Positions 16,609 through 25,343 of a stretch of 64,000 nucleotides of DNA are shown here, piece by piece; the stretch's first letter is position 1, and every line of letters starts with the position of its first letter. A program made the position numbers and the translations under genes. Location: contig CAYRES010000003.1 in assembly GCA_964423425.1 (NCBI GenBank), forward strand, positions 1 to 64,000, in the 5' to 3' direction. Below the pieces are notes generated by a model. It made no database searches. It was not told where the DNA came from and saw only the letters and a list, made by a program, of their open reading frames with translations. The DNA is from CAYRES01 sp964423425 (GTDB lineage Bacteria > Actinomycetota > Thermoleophilia > RBG-16-64-13).

Positions 16609-17295
16609 TCAGTGGTGGTCGCCGTCGGAACGGTGCTCGGCGTGACACCCGAGTTCTTCGGTGATCACCTTCAAGAGGATTGGGTCCGGCTCGATCGAAT
16701 CGGTGGCCCGGACACCATTCCCGCTCCTCTCCGGAAGTGACCGGGCGGCTTCGACAAGCCAGCCGGTGGCCATCTCCAAGGATAGCTTGCCGGTGTCGAT
16801 GACCACATCGAAGAGATCGGCGTCGTTGAGGCGCAACCCGTAGCACGACTTCACGAATGAGGCCCGCAGTTCATCGGTTTGCCTCACGTGCGCCTCGGCC
16901 TTGTCCCTTTCAGAGATACCTTCCGCGGCCATCACTCTCTCGACTCTGGTGGCGAACGGCGCCTGAATCCGCACATTGAGCACATCATCGTACTCGCGCA
17001 GCATGCCGTAGCAGCCCCGTCCCAGCATCACCACGTTGCCGTGGCGGGCCAGAGCCAACGTACCGCGCCTCAGCATGTCCATGATGGTATCTCTCAGCTT
17101 CCCGCGCTCGAAGAAACGGTCCCAGAAACTGGGAAGAGAGTTGTACTCGTCCTCGAAATCGACGAGGCCGTACTCGTTCAGCACCCGCTCCATGGTGTCC
17201 TTCTCCACAAAGTGGTACCCGAGCGCCTCGGCCAGGTTCCGGGCGATGCTGCGCCCACCGCTACCCTTCTCTCGGGAGACCGTGATCACCGGCAT
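16609..17295 (-). CDS. Cytidylate kinase-like P-loop protein
   Basis: The 228-aa protein starts PVITVSREKGSGGRSIARNLAEALG, a Walker-A variant typical of the cytidylate kinase-like family (PF13189-type) rather than of true Cmk. It then has VMLGRGCYGML and the lid-like region RVMAAEGISERDKAEAHVRQTDE. Such proteins are thought to phosphorylate nucleotides or small metabolites, but substrates are mostly unknown. It is transcribed convergently with pabA and lies 33 bases after the GYF_2 protein gene, so it could be the last gene of that operon. Confidence 0.8.
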   Translation of the reverse strand: MPVITVSREKGSGGRSIARNLAEALGYHFVEKDTMERVLNEYGLVDFEDEYNSLPSFWDRFFERGKLRDTIMDMLRRGTLALARHGNVVMLGRGCYGMLREYDDVLNVRIQAPFATRVERVMAAEGISERDKAEAHVRQTDELRASFVKSCYGLRLNDADLFDVVIDTGKLSLEMATGWLVEAARSLPERSGNGVRATDSIEPDPILLKVITEELGCHAEHRSDGDHH

Positions 17296-17328
17296 ATGAT
17301 GTTTCCTTTCTCGCGGATGACGTCGTTC

Positions 17329-18753
17329 CTATAGGAGACCGGGTACCCTCGACCGCACGTGCTCAAGCGTCATCCAGGTGGAAAGGATGGGATGCCAGAC
17401 GAGGTCGTCGGGAGCCAACCGGCCCTCTCCCACAAATCCCCGCAGGTGCGCAAGAGTGTAGGGTCCATAACGCTCACCCTGGCGGCCCACATACCACCCC
17501 TCGCCGGTATCGGCTCCAGCGCGCTCAGGAGGTGCAGCGGCGGCCGAACTGGGTGTCGCCGTGCGTGCCGGCGCAACCGCGGCCGGGCCATGCGGCCCCC
17601 CGGCAGTCGTACTCGGTGTGGGGGCCGCCGGCGGCGTCGGAGCGGGCGCCGCGGCGAACCCGAACTCCTCGGGCTTCCTCCACTCCGGCATTCCCGTCTT
17701 CCACACCAATGTGCCGGAGGGAAGCCGCCCGTGTGCGAAGAGCTCCTCCAACCGGCCTCGAGGGATCGGCCCTCCTCTCTCCGAGCCCCCCGCCAAGTAG
17801 TACCAGGGCTCTGTGGACAGAGGGGCCGGGTAAGAAGGCGCCGCGGCCGGAGTCGGCTCTGCCGCAGCCGCGGCCGGAGTCGGCTCGGTCACCTCCGGGG
17901 GTGGGACAACGGCTGGCTGCGCCGCGACTGCCGACGGCGTCGCGGACTCCACTTCCGGTGCGCCTTCGACAGGCGGCACCCCCCTATCCACAATTGAACT
18001 CAGGGCCTCGTCGATCGAACTGATGTCAGTGCGCACCTGGCTCAACATGACCTCGTCTCCAGCTAGAACGAAGCGCTCCCCGGCCGCCTCCGCCAATATC
18101 CTGGCTTGGCCCTGGAGGTCACGGTGGTCGATCCCGTCTGCGGGGGCGGCGGCAAGCACCACCAAATCCCTCTCCATCCGCAGCAGATCGATCCCCATCT
18201 GCTGCTCACGGTCCGCCTCCTCCATGACAAGCCGCAGACGAAGAGTCTGATGGGCGATGGCCTCCACGAGAGAGTCCACGAGCGCACCGGCGCGGCCCGT
18301 CTCCTGCTCTTCTCCCCTTGCCGCGAGGACATCTGCTTCATCGCGGGCAACAGTCTCCTCCGCCACCACCACAGCATCGAGGAGAAGTCTGATCGAGGCC
18401 CGCAGCGTTTGTGCCTCTCCGGAGTAGGAGGCGACCTCGTATGCGGTGCGCGCCGCTTGGATGCATTGGTGGAGAGCGCCCGCCAGCTGCTCTTCCGCCC
18501 GGAAACCAAGCGAGGCGAGACCCACGCGAGCCGACGCCGCGAGCAGCCGGGAGTCCATGAGCACCACACCGTTGGGCTCCGGCAGCCGTTCAACACTCTC
18601 GCAGGCTTCGAGGATATCTGTGAGCAGAGCCAGCTGACGGTCGGGGGACCGCTCGTCGTTCAGCTGCGCGAAGGAATCGAGCGCCGCCCGCAGCAGAGCA
18701 AGAGACTGCTCGGCAGATTCGAGGCCTTCCGCCGCGGGTAGGGGATCAGCCAT
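17329..18753 (-). CDS. Protein with two C-terminal GYF_2 domains, 474 aa
   Basis: The first 220 residues are helical, acidic and free of Cys, like a coiled or bundle scaffold. A Pro/Ala/Thr linker leads to two GYF_2 (DUF4339) domains: WYYLAGGSERGGPI ... GTLVWKTGMPEW at about 315-365, and WYVGRQGERYGPY ... DDLVWHPILSTW at about 420-470. GYF_2 domains are small protein-interaction modules. No membrane helix is seen, so it is probably cytoplasmic. It follows the membrane GYF_2 protein gene in the same direction and probably works with it. Confidence 0.75.
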   Translation of the reverse strand: MADPLPAAEGLESAEQSLALLRAALDSFAQLNDERSPDRQLALLTDILEACESVERLPEPNGVVLMDSRLLAASARVGLASLGFRAEEQLAGALHQCIQAARTAYEVASYSGEAQTLRASIRLLLDAVVVAEETVARDEADVLAARGEEQETGRAGALVDSLVEAIAHQTLRLRLVMEEADREQQMGIDLLRMERDLVVLAAAPADGIDHRDLQGQARILAEAAGERFVLAGDEVMLSQVRTDISSIDEALSSIVDRGVPPVEGAPEVESATPSAVAAQPAVVPPPEVTEPTPAAAAAEPTPAAAPSYPAPLSTEPWYYLAGGSERGGPIPRGRLEELFAHGRLPSGTLVWKTGMPEWRKPEEFGFAAAPAPTPPAAPTPSTTAGGPHGPAAVAPARTATPSSAAAAPPERAGADTGEGWYVGRQGERYGPYTLAHLRGFVGEGRLAPDDLVWHPILSTWMTLEHVRSRVPGLL

Positions 18754-18824
18754 GCCTCGCCCTCCCTCGCAGAGTAGCCACCCACGCGCACCGGCATCCC
18801 GGGTGTCGTCTGGGCATCACTACG

Positions 18825-21479
18825 CTAGTCGTATGGGTAGATGTTGGGATCACGTGGCCGCTTCTTGCCCAGAATGTAGTCGATCCAACTCATCACCTTG
18901 TCACCAGTGGTCGCCGGCCCTTCGCGCCTGGCGCGCTTCCGCTCTTCCGCCGCCTCTCGGCGGATCCGCTCAATCTCGTTCTGGAACTGCTCCGCCGCCC
19001 TCTTCTCCTCCTCCGAGCCGAGAAGCTCCAGCTCCGCTGCGTTGGTCTCCCGCTTGAGCTTCTGTGCGTTCTCGAGTGTCTTCCCCACACCCTCAGCGCC
19101 AAGGTTGATGGTCGTCTCGATATCCTTCGAAAGCCATTCGGGAACGGGAACTCCCTTTGCCTCCAGCACCTTGATGACCGCCTTGGTTGCCTGCCCGCCC
19201 GACTTGATGAAAGCCTCTACCTCGGCCTCGGCCTCGTGTGTGTAGCGTCCTCGGGCATCTTTGAGAAACTCCTCGTGTGACTGCTCGAAACCGCGGATGA
19301 TCTCGTAGGCTTCTTCAAGGTTTCTACCCGTCTCGATCCATTCACCGAGCTCCTTGATGTACTCCCCACTCTTGTTGAGAGCATCGTCGACCTTCTTGTT
19401 CTTGTACCCGGTGCGTTTCTTGAACTCCTCGTAGCGATCCTTGGCCTCCTCGAACCGCTTCTTCACTTCGCCGTGGCCGGACTCGAGCTTCTCCAGGTTG
19501 CTCTTGTCGGATTCGGTCGGCCCTGCCGGTGCCGGTTCGGTGGGTGGTTCTCCTTCCTCCGGGCCGGTGCCGTCTTCGGAGCCGCCTTCCTCGGGGCCCT
19601 CACCTCCATCGGAACCGTCACCGCTCTCCGGAACCTCCGGTTCGTCGGGTGGCTGTGCGCCCTCGTCGGGAGGGCCTTCCGCCTTGCCGTCGCTCCGTTT
19701 CGGCGTCTTGTCGGTCTCCGGGGCGGTTCCCCCATCGCCCTCCTCAGGACCCGATGCGGCGTCGGCATCATCGGCTCCATAGGGAGGCGTGCCACCGGCG
19801 TCGTCGGGACCGGGAGCCTGGGGCGGTGCTGGGCCGGGACCACCTTCCACCAGAATGACCATGTCGGGGTCGACGCCGTCGGGGGTTGATTGTGCCCCCT
19901 CCACGTATCCCTTCATGTCGCTGCCGGAAGCGGTGGCGTTGTTCCAATCGCCGGTCTTCACCCACTGCCCGTCGGGGGTCTGCGTGACGAGACCCTGACG
20001 TTTGAGCCAGTTGAGGGCGTCTTGGCCCTGGAGGGTATGCGTCGGGGGAAGGGGTGCATACACCGCCGGACCCGCGGCGGCAGCACCCCCGGCCACACCC
20101 GAGGCGACCCCCGGAAGAAGCACACCGAGCACCGCTCCGATGCCGGCGGCGGTGCTGTGGGCTCCCGCCCGGACGAACCCAGGAGAGTTCATGAGCCGGC
20201 CCAGGTCGCGGCCGCTCTCGTTCCACCCCCAGTCATGCGCCAGTACCTGATCGGCGGCAAGAAGAGCGGCAGCACCCGCCAATAGCGTGGCCGCGAGCAC
20301 CATGAAGCCCCCCGCCGGAGCACGCCTTCCCCCCAGCGCCGCCATGATGGCTCCTGCAACCACCAGGGCCAGCACCCCGAACCACCCGCTGGTGGGAAGG
20401 AAGGGCAGCACCGCGGCAAGCAGTGCCCCCCCGGCAATCCCCACCACCGCAAGCACGATCTTCTCGGGCTGGAAGGGACGGATGGGCGCAACGCCGAAGA
20501 GACGCTGAAAGTCGAACCAAGCCAGCCTGGAGACAAGCATCACGAAGCTGTTCTCGCCGCTCGAGAGCGAGAGCATAAGCAGAAGGGCAAAGAGGAGGCT
20601 CAGCAGACGATTGGGCGTGTAGGGAGCACTGACGGCAAGAACCAGAAAACTGACGAGAAGGGTGAGAGCGGCCAGCCCCAGCATGACGGTGAACCCCCAC
20701 CTCCCCGGAGAGGCGAAGGCACGAGCGATGTTGGGGGACAGGCCGGCCAGGTCGTCTCTGAATCTACCCGGACCCTTGCGCAGACGGGCGGCGAGCAAGG
20801 TGAAAAGCATCATGAGCAGCATCCAGAAGAAGGTGCCGCCCAGCTCACCGCCCCTCACCACGAGTATCATGCCCAGGAACCAGTTGCCCACCTTGGCCCA
20901 GCCGTCGTTCAAGAACACCATGACCACCGTGTGGATGAGCCACACGAGCACGAAGACGACGACGGTGAGGGCGATCTTCTTGGGCAGGCTCTTGCCCAAG
21001 CCGCGGAGCATCAGGAGGCCCAGTTCTCCCAGCGACCGGGGTGATGCGGCGGGAGCGCCGTGGGTACCTCCGGTGGCTGCGGCACCCAAGAACTCATCAG
21101 GGACCCCCTCCACCCAAGCGGTACCGTCCCAGCGAAGCCAGGCGCCGTCTTCCGCCCGCACCTGCCACCACACTCCGGCCGCGTCCTCCAGACGCAGCCG
21201 GGCCACGGCTTCTTTGAACTCGTTCTCGCCGATGCGCCCGCTGCTCTTGAGCTGCGCAAGATCCGAATAGGTGGAGTGCGTCCGGGCGAAGAGCGAGACC
21301 GGGAAGAGACCTTGCACCTCGAGAGCCGGTTTCCAGTCGCCCAGGGAGGCGTTCCAGACCACGTCGGTGGCCCCTACGGCTCCAGCGTGGACCTGGGCGC
21401 GGAGTTCCTCGAAGGAGAGGGGGCCGACGCTACTTCCCCCCCGGCTGAGAAACCACTGCTCGGCCCTGTCCTCGGCCAT
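18825..21479 (-). CDS. Large membrane protein with N-terminal GYF_2 domain, 884 aa
   Basis: An N-terminal GYF_2 domain (QWFLSRGGSSVGPL ... DVVWNASLGDWKP) is followed by a WW-like segment (VWWQVRAEDGAWLRWDGTAW), a block of about eight to ten hydrophobic helices (roughly 150-480), then an acidic Pro/Gly/Glu/Asp-rich stretch (about 540-660) and a long charged coiled region ending near the C-terminus. The ATG at 21479 has GGAGGAG upstream. Part of the C-terminal half (GQDALNWLKRQGLV, DGQWVKTGDW) looks like a small folded motif. It is the central gene of a cluster with a beta-propeller and a second GYF_2 protein. Function unknown. Confidence 0.7.
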   Translation of the reverse strand: MAEDRAEQWFLSRGGSSVGPLSFEELRAQVHAGAVGATDVVWNASLGDWKPALEVQGLFPVSLFARTHSTYSDLAQLKSSGRIGENEFKEAVARLRLEDAAGVWWQVRAEDGAWLRWDGTAWVEGVPDEFLGAAATGGTHGAPAASPRSLGELGLLMLRGLGKSLPKKIALTVVVFVLVWLIHTVVMVFLNDGWAKVGNWFLGMILVVRGGELGGTFFWMLLMMLFTLLAARLRKGPGRFRDDLAGLSPNIARAFASPGRWGFTVMLGLAALTLLVSFLVLAVSAPYTPNRLLSLLFALLLMLSLSSGENSFVMLVSRLAWFDFQRLFGVAPIRPFQPEKIVLAVVGIAGGALLAAVLPFLPTSGWFGVLALVVAGAIMAALGGRRAPAGGFMVLAATLLAGAAALLAADQVLAHDWGWNESGRDLGRLMNSPGFVRAGAHSTAAGIGAVLGVLLPGVASGVAGGAAAAGPAVYAPLPPTHTLQGQDALNWLKRQGLVTQTPDGQWVKTGDWNNATASGSDMKGYVEGAQSTPDGVDPDMVILVEGGPGPAPPQAPGPDDAGGTPPYGADDADAASGPEEGDGGTAPETDKTPKRSDGKAEGPPDEGAQPPDEPEVPESGDGSDGGEGPEEGGSEDGTGPEEGEPPTEPAPAGPTESDKSNLEKLESGHGEVKKRFEEAKDRYEEFKKRTGYKNKKVDDALNKSGEYIKELGEWIETGRNLEEAYEIIRGFEQSHEEFLKDARGRYTHEAEAEVEAFIKSGGQATKAVIKVLEAKGVPVPEWLSKDIETTINLGAEGVGKTLENAQKLKRETNAAELELLGSEEEKRAAEQFQNEIERIRREAAEERKRARREGPATTGDKVMSWIDYILGKKRPRDPNIYPYD

Positions 21480-21560
21480 CTCGTCGATCTCCTCCACTCG
21501 CGTCGAAACCGGCCCGCTGCGCCGGCTGCTCCCCCCGCCGTGTGCGCACAGCTCATGCGC

Positions 21561-22718
21561 TCAATTGTCTCCGTTTCCTGCCAATCGCGCCAGTGCTTCT
21601 CGTGCGATTCGTGTGACACCATCATGGGTGGCCAGCCATAGATTGCCTTCCGTGTCCTGCAGCATGGCTTTGACCTCATTGTGAGCCAAACCGTTGGTGT
21701 CGTTGAACACGCGCCCTTGCAGCTCGGTGGGGTAACCGCCACTCGCCGGAGGCGCGTCCAGCCGAAGAACGCCGTCGTACTCAGTGCCGAGCCACAGCGA
21801 TCCGTCCCGCGCCTGGAACAGTGAACGCCCCTTGGCTCCGGGCATGCCCGTGGAGCGGTCCCAGGTGCCGGCCACCACCCAACCACCGCCACCCTCTCGA
21901 GCCTCGCCGCCTCCCTCACCGCCCGCGCCAAGGAGCCGGGCCACACCACCCCGGTCGTAGAAGCCGGTGGCGACCCACACGGCCCCATTGTTGTCTTCGA
22001 TGAGCGCGTTGATGTTGTTGTGGGGTAGACCGTCGTCGACGGTCATATACCGCCATTCCCCGCCTACGAGCAGACTGAGACCACCCCGCGGAGCGGCCGC
22101 CGAGCCGAACCACAGCCCCCCGGAGGAGTCTTGGAAGACCACGTTCACCTCGTCCACCAGAAGGCCCCCCGCCGAGTCGAGCACGGTGACGCGGCCCTCG
22201 TGGATGGCAGCCGCTCCATGGAAGGTACCCGCCCACACGCGGCCCCCACTCTCTTCGAGAAGGCAACGGACCCACGGATGGGGAAGCCCGTCGGCCTCGG
22301 TGTACGTGCGTGGCGGCGCACCCGTAGCGCCCTCACACACGGTGAGACCCGCCTCGTGGCCCACCCACAACCTCCCCTCGCGGTCGACGAGCAGGGAGCT
22401 CACGTAGCGGAGAGAAGCTGCGCCCTCGAGTGAAGCCACGGCCTCGGGAACCGGCTCACCAGTGGCTGGGTCGAGGGCGAGAAGTCCGTCACTGCCCCCC
22501 GCCCAGATGAGCCCCGCCCACTCGGCGAGCGCCGACACTTCGCGCGGCGGGCGGATGATCTGCCAACCTTCGGGCAGATCTTCTGGCCCGGAACCCCGCG
22601 AGGCCGCGTATCCCGCGAGCGACACCGCGCTGAAGACCACCACCACCGAGACGATGAGCCACCAGCGCTGTATCCGGCGGGACTTTCGGGGGGTGTTCTC
22701 CTGTGGTTCACCGGTCAC
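21561..22718 (-). CDS. Membrane-anchored beta-propeller with two-component-regulator-type repeats
   Basis: After a short basic cytoplasmic tail and one hydrophobic helix (WWLIVSVVVVFSAVSLAG) the protein carries six to seven repeats of the pattern VSSLLVDREGRLWVGH, VRCLLEESGGRVWAGT, VNVVFQDSSGGLWFGS, INALIEDNNGAVWVAT, LFQARDGSLWLGT and VKAMLQDTEGNLWLAT. These are the 'reg_prop' repeats found in the periplasmic sensors of hybrid two-component systems, but here there is no kinase part. It would form an external propeller for ligand or protein binding. The GTG start overlaps the ABC ATPase gene by 11 bases. Confidence 0.82.
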   Translation of the reverse strand: MTGEPQENTPRKSRRIQRWWLIVSVVVVFSAVSLAGYAASRGSGPEDLPEGWQIIRPPREVSALAEWAGLIWAGGSDGLLALDPATGEPVPEAVASLEGAASLRYVSSLLVDREGRLWVGHEAGLTVCEGATGAPPRTYTEADGLPHPWVRCLLEESGGRVWAGTFHGAAAIHEGRVTVLDSAGGLLVDEVNVVFQDSSGGLWFGSAAAPRGGLSLLVGGEWRYMTVDDGLPHNNINALIEDNNGAVWVATGFYDRGGVARLLGAGGEGGGEAREGGGGWVVAGTWDRSTGMPGAKGRSLFQARDGSLWLGTEYDGVLRLDAPPASGGYPTELQGRVFNDTNGLAHNEVKAMLQDTEGNLWLATHDGVTRIAREALARLAGNGDN

Positions 22719-23655
22719 TGTCTGCTCCCGGCCCCGGCGCGGTCGAGCCCGGCGGGGCGGGCGCGATGCCTGAGTCCACCTGCGGAGGCGCTGGCGCGGC
22801 CACGGCGACCGAGCCCGACGGGGAGCCTTCTCCCGGGGTCGAAGGGGCGCCCCCCGCGGCCCCGGCGGGGTCGGGCGCGTCTGTCGCTGCCGTCATCCTT
22901 GTCGCTTCCGGCTCTCGGCGCGCCGGCTGCTCGGGCGGCGCCAGACGGCCCTCTTCCATACGCATGACCGAAGCGCCAAGAGCCTCCGTTTCGCCTCGGT
23001 CGTGAGTCACATAGAGGAGGGCGGCGCCGCTCAGCTGCGCCGCCCGGTCTATCAGCTCGAGCATCTGCGCCTTGGCCTCCTCGTCCAGGTTCGTCAACGG
23101 CTCATCGAAGAGGAGGCAGCGGGGACGGGGCGCAAGCGTACGGGCGAGGGCCACGCGGCGGGCTTCGCCGCCGGAGAGTTGATGCGGATAACGCCCATCA
23201 AGACCCAGGAGGCCGGTGATGCCCAAGAGATGTGTGAGTCGCTCGCGGGCCTCCTTCTTGTCCGTGCCGGCAAGGCCGAAGAGCACGTGCGCCGCCACCG
23301 TCATATGCGGCCACAGGGCAGGCTCCTGGAAGACGAAGCCCAGGCCACGGTGACCGGGAGGAAGCACCGCTCCAGGCCGGCTCACGACTCTTCCCATAAG
23401 CGCTATCTCCCCCGCATCGGGTTCCTCGAGCCCGGCCAGCAGACGAAGGAGGGTGGTCTTGCCGCACCCCGAGGGCCCGAGCAACGCCAACCTCTCCCGC
23501 GGCCCCAGCGCGAAGGAGACTCGGTCTACGGCCCTGACCGGCCCCGCGAGCGCAGGAGCATCCGCCCTCTTTCGCCCCCACGTCCGCTGGTGCACCGCGA
23601 AGGACTTGCTGAGTCCGCTCACCCGTACGACCGGCTCCATGCGCTCCGCCGTCAT
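22708..23655 (-). CDS. ABC transporter ATPase, iron/polyamine/sulfate type
   Basis: The ATPase has Walker A LLGPSGCGKTTLLRLLAG, signature LSGGEARRVALARTLA, Walker B CLLFDEPLTNLD and the switch histidine in YVTHDRGETEALG. Its C-terminal 60 residues are an Ala/Pro/Gly-rich tail and not the usual TOBE domain, which is odd for this subfamily and suggests loss of regulation through that domain. The ATG at 23655 has GGAGG six bases upstream. It works with the two-domain permease and lipoprotein that precede it. Confidence 0.88.
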   Translation of the reverse strand: MTAERMEPVVRVSGLSKSFAVHQRTWGRKRADAPALAGPVRAVDRVSFALGPRERLALLGPSGCGKTTLLRLLAGLEEPDAGEIALMGRVVSRPGAVLPPGHRGLGFVFQEPALWPHMTVAAHVLFGLAGTDKKEARERLTHLLGITGLLGLDGRYPHQLSGGEARRVALARTLAPRPRCLLFDEPLTNLDEEAKAQMLELIDRAAQLSGAALLYVTHDRGETEALGASVMRMEEGRLAPPEQPARREPEATRMTAATDAPDPAGAAGGAPSTPGEGSPSGSVAVAAPAPPQVDSGIAPAPPGSTAPGPGADSDR

Positions 23656-23677
23656 GTGGCCTCCGTGATTCCCACTC

Positions 23678-25312
23678 CTACGCCCCCGGCCTTGACAACT
23701 CCGAGCCGGACAGACCCCGCCTGATGAACAGCAGGGCCACCCCTGCAACCAGGGCTGCCGCCAGGGTGGCCAAGGCAATCATCAGGCACAGACCGGCTAC
23801 CTGGTCGGTGGCCCCGTAGTGGAGCAGGTTGTAGACCCTCATCGTAACAGTCGCCCGGCCCGGTGGGGCGACGATGAGCGTGGCCCCGAGCTCCCCCAGG
23901 GTGAGGGCACAGACCACGGCGGCGGCCGCCACCAGCCCCGGCGCCGCCATCGGCAGCCAGATACGGGTGCCCACAGCGAGCGACCCCGGCCGAAGCAGCC
24001 GGGCCGCCTCCACGAGCCGGGGGTCGAGCCGCCGGAATTGCGCCACCATCACCAGGGCGGCAAACGGGGCGAAGCGGGCGAGTGCCGCGAGCACCGGCAT
24101 GGCGGCCGTGCCGTACACCTCCATGGGAAGAGCGCGATTCCACATCGAGATGAGCCCGACACCCACCAGGGGGGCCGGCACCGCCAGAGGCAGCGTGATG
24201 AGCAGCCACCAGAGCCGCCGCCGGGGGCCGCGCGCGGCCGACCCCGCGGCGGCGCTCACCGCGAGGGGTACGCACAAGAGGCCTGCGGCCACGGCCACCG
24301 CCCCGGAGAACAGGATCTCCTGGTAGCCGGCCCTCACACCCGCCACAAGCGCGCCGAAACTGCCCGTGGCCGCCGCCAGGGCGGCGAACAGCACGGCCAT
24401 CTGCACTCCGAGAAGACCCACGCCGGCTCCCTCTACCGCTCGAAACCACCACGGCCAAGACGGTGGTGTGCTCCACGACGCCAAGCTCCACGACGGTCTC
24501 ACCGCCGCCCTGCGAACGACTCGCTGGGAGAAGAAGATCACTGCCGCAGCCAGGATGAGCAGAGGAAACGCCGCCAGGAGCGCCCGCTCGGGGCGGCCAC
24601 TCGCACTGAACTCGGCAAACACGTCGAGCGAGTACACGTTGACGTAGAAGAGGGCGGGCACGCTGTAGTCGAGCAGGGTGAGCACAAAGAGAAAGCCGCC
24701 CCCGGCCAGCAGCATGGGCAGAGCCAGAGGCATTCCCACCGAGGCCAGCACCTTCAGATCTCCCTGCTGCATCCGTCCCGCCTCGAGCAGCCGTGGGTCG
24801 ATCGATTCAAGGCCAATGAGCGCCAAGCCCACGGCAAGCGGCAGAAACGCCATCACCTGCACCCACCACGCTCCCACCCAGCCTTGGAGTATGATGCCCG
24901 GCCCGCTCCCAGGCAGTATCACCGAGCGCATGAACGAGACGGCAGTGGTCCATGCAAGCGCGTGGATGTAGGGTGGAACCGCCGCGAAGAGAAGCACCAA
25001 CCAACGTGCGCTCGACCACACGCCACGCTTCACCCGCCACAGACGGATGGCTGCACCGAGCCCGAGGAGCATCCCCCCGGCCGCCACCGCACCGGCGAAG
25101 GTCAGGCTGTTCACAAGCAGACTCAGTCGGCGCCCGGTGGGTATCAGAAGCGAGATGAGGCTCCCATCCCCGGCGGCCATGGTCCGGATGGAGGCCGCGA
25201 ACAGCGCCAATAATGGCCCGAACACCACGAGCAGGTAGAGGACCACTCCCGCGCCGCGCCGGACCCGCGGAAGTATCCACCAGGCACGTGATCCGATTGC
25301 CGGCACGTCCAC
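23678..25312 (-). CDS. ABC transporter permease with two fused domains (FbpB-like)
   Basis: The 544-aa membrane protein has about twelve helices in two repeated halves, each with the EAA-type loop for contact with the ATPase (DPRLLEAGRMQQGD near 180 and DPRLVEAARLLRPGS near 440). This fused layout is characteristic of iron(III) and related transporters of the Fbp/Afu/Sfu group. It lies between the substrate-binding lipoprotein and the ATPase in one leftward operon. The transported ligand may be ferric iron, but 2-aminoethylphosphonate-type systems share the same arrangement. Confidence 0.87.
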   Translation of the reverse strand: MDVPAIGSRAWWILPRVRRGAGVVLYLLVVFGPLLALFAASIRTMAAGDGSLISLLIPTGRRLSLLVNSLTFAGAVAAGGMLLGLGAAIRLWRVKRGVWSSARWLVLLFAAVPPYIHALAWTTAVSFMRSVILPGSGPGIILQGWVGAWWVQVMAFLPLAVGLALIGLESIDPRLLEAGRMQQGDLKVLASVGMPLALPMLLAGGGFLFVLTLLDYSVPALFYVNVYSLDVFAEFSASGRPERALLAAFPLLILAAAVIFFSQRVVRRAAVRPSWSLASWSTPPSWPWWFRAVEGAGVGLLGVQMAVLFAALAAATGSFGALVAGVRAGYQEILFSGAVAVAAGLLCVPLAVSAAAGSAARGPRRRLWWLLITLPLAVPAPLVGVGLISMWNRALPMEVYGTAAMPVLAALARFAPFAALVMVAQFRRLDPRLVEAARLLRPGSLAVGTRIWLPMAAPGLVAAAAVVCALTLGELGATLIVAPPGRATVTMRVYNLLHYGATDQVAGLCLMIALATLAAALVAGVALLFIRRGLSGSELSRPGA

Positions 25313-25343
25313 GACGATACCCTCTTCCTACTTGCCGTCTCGG

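Noticed and set aside
23819..25213. A 464-codon plus-strand frame
   Set aside because: Antisense to the ABC permease; Arg/His/Gln-rich with no recognisable fold.
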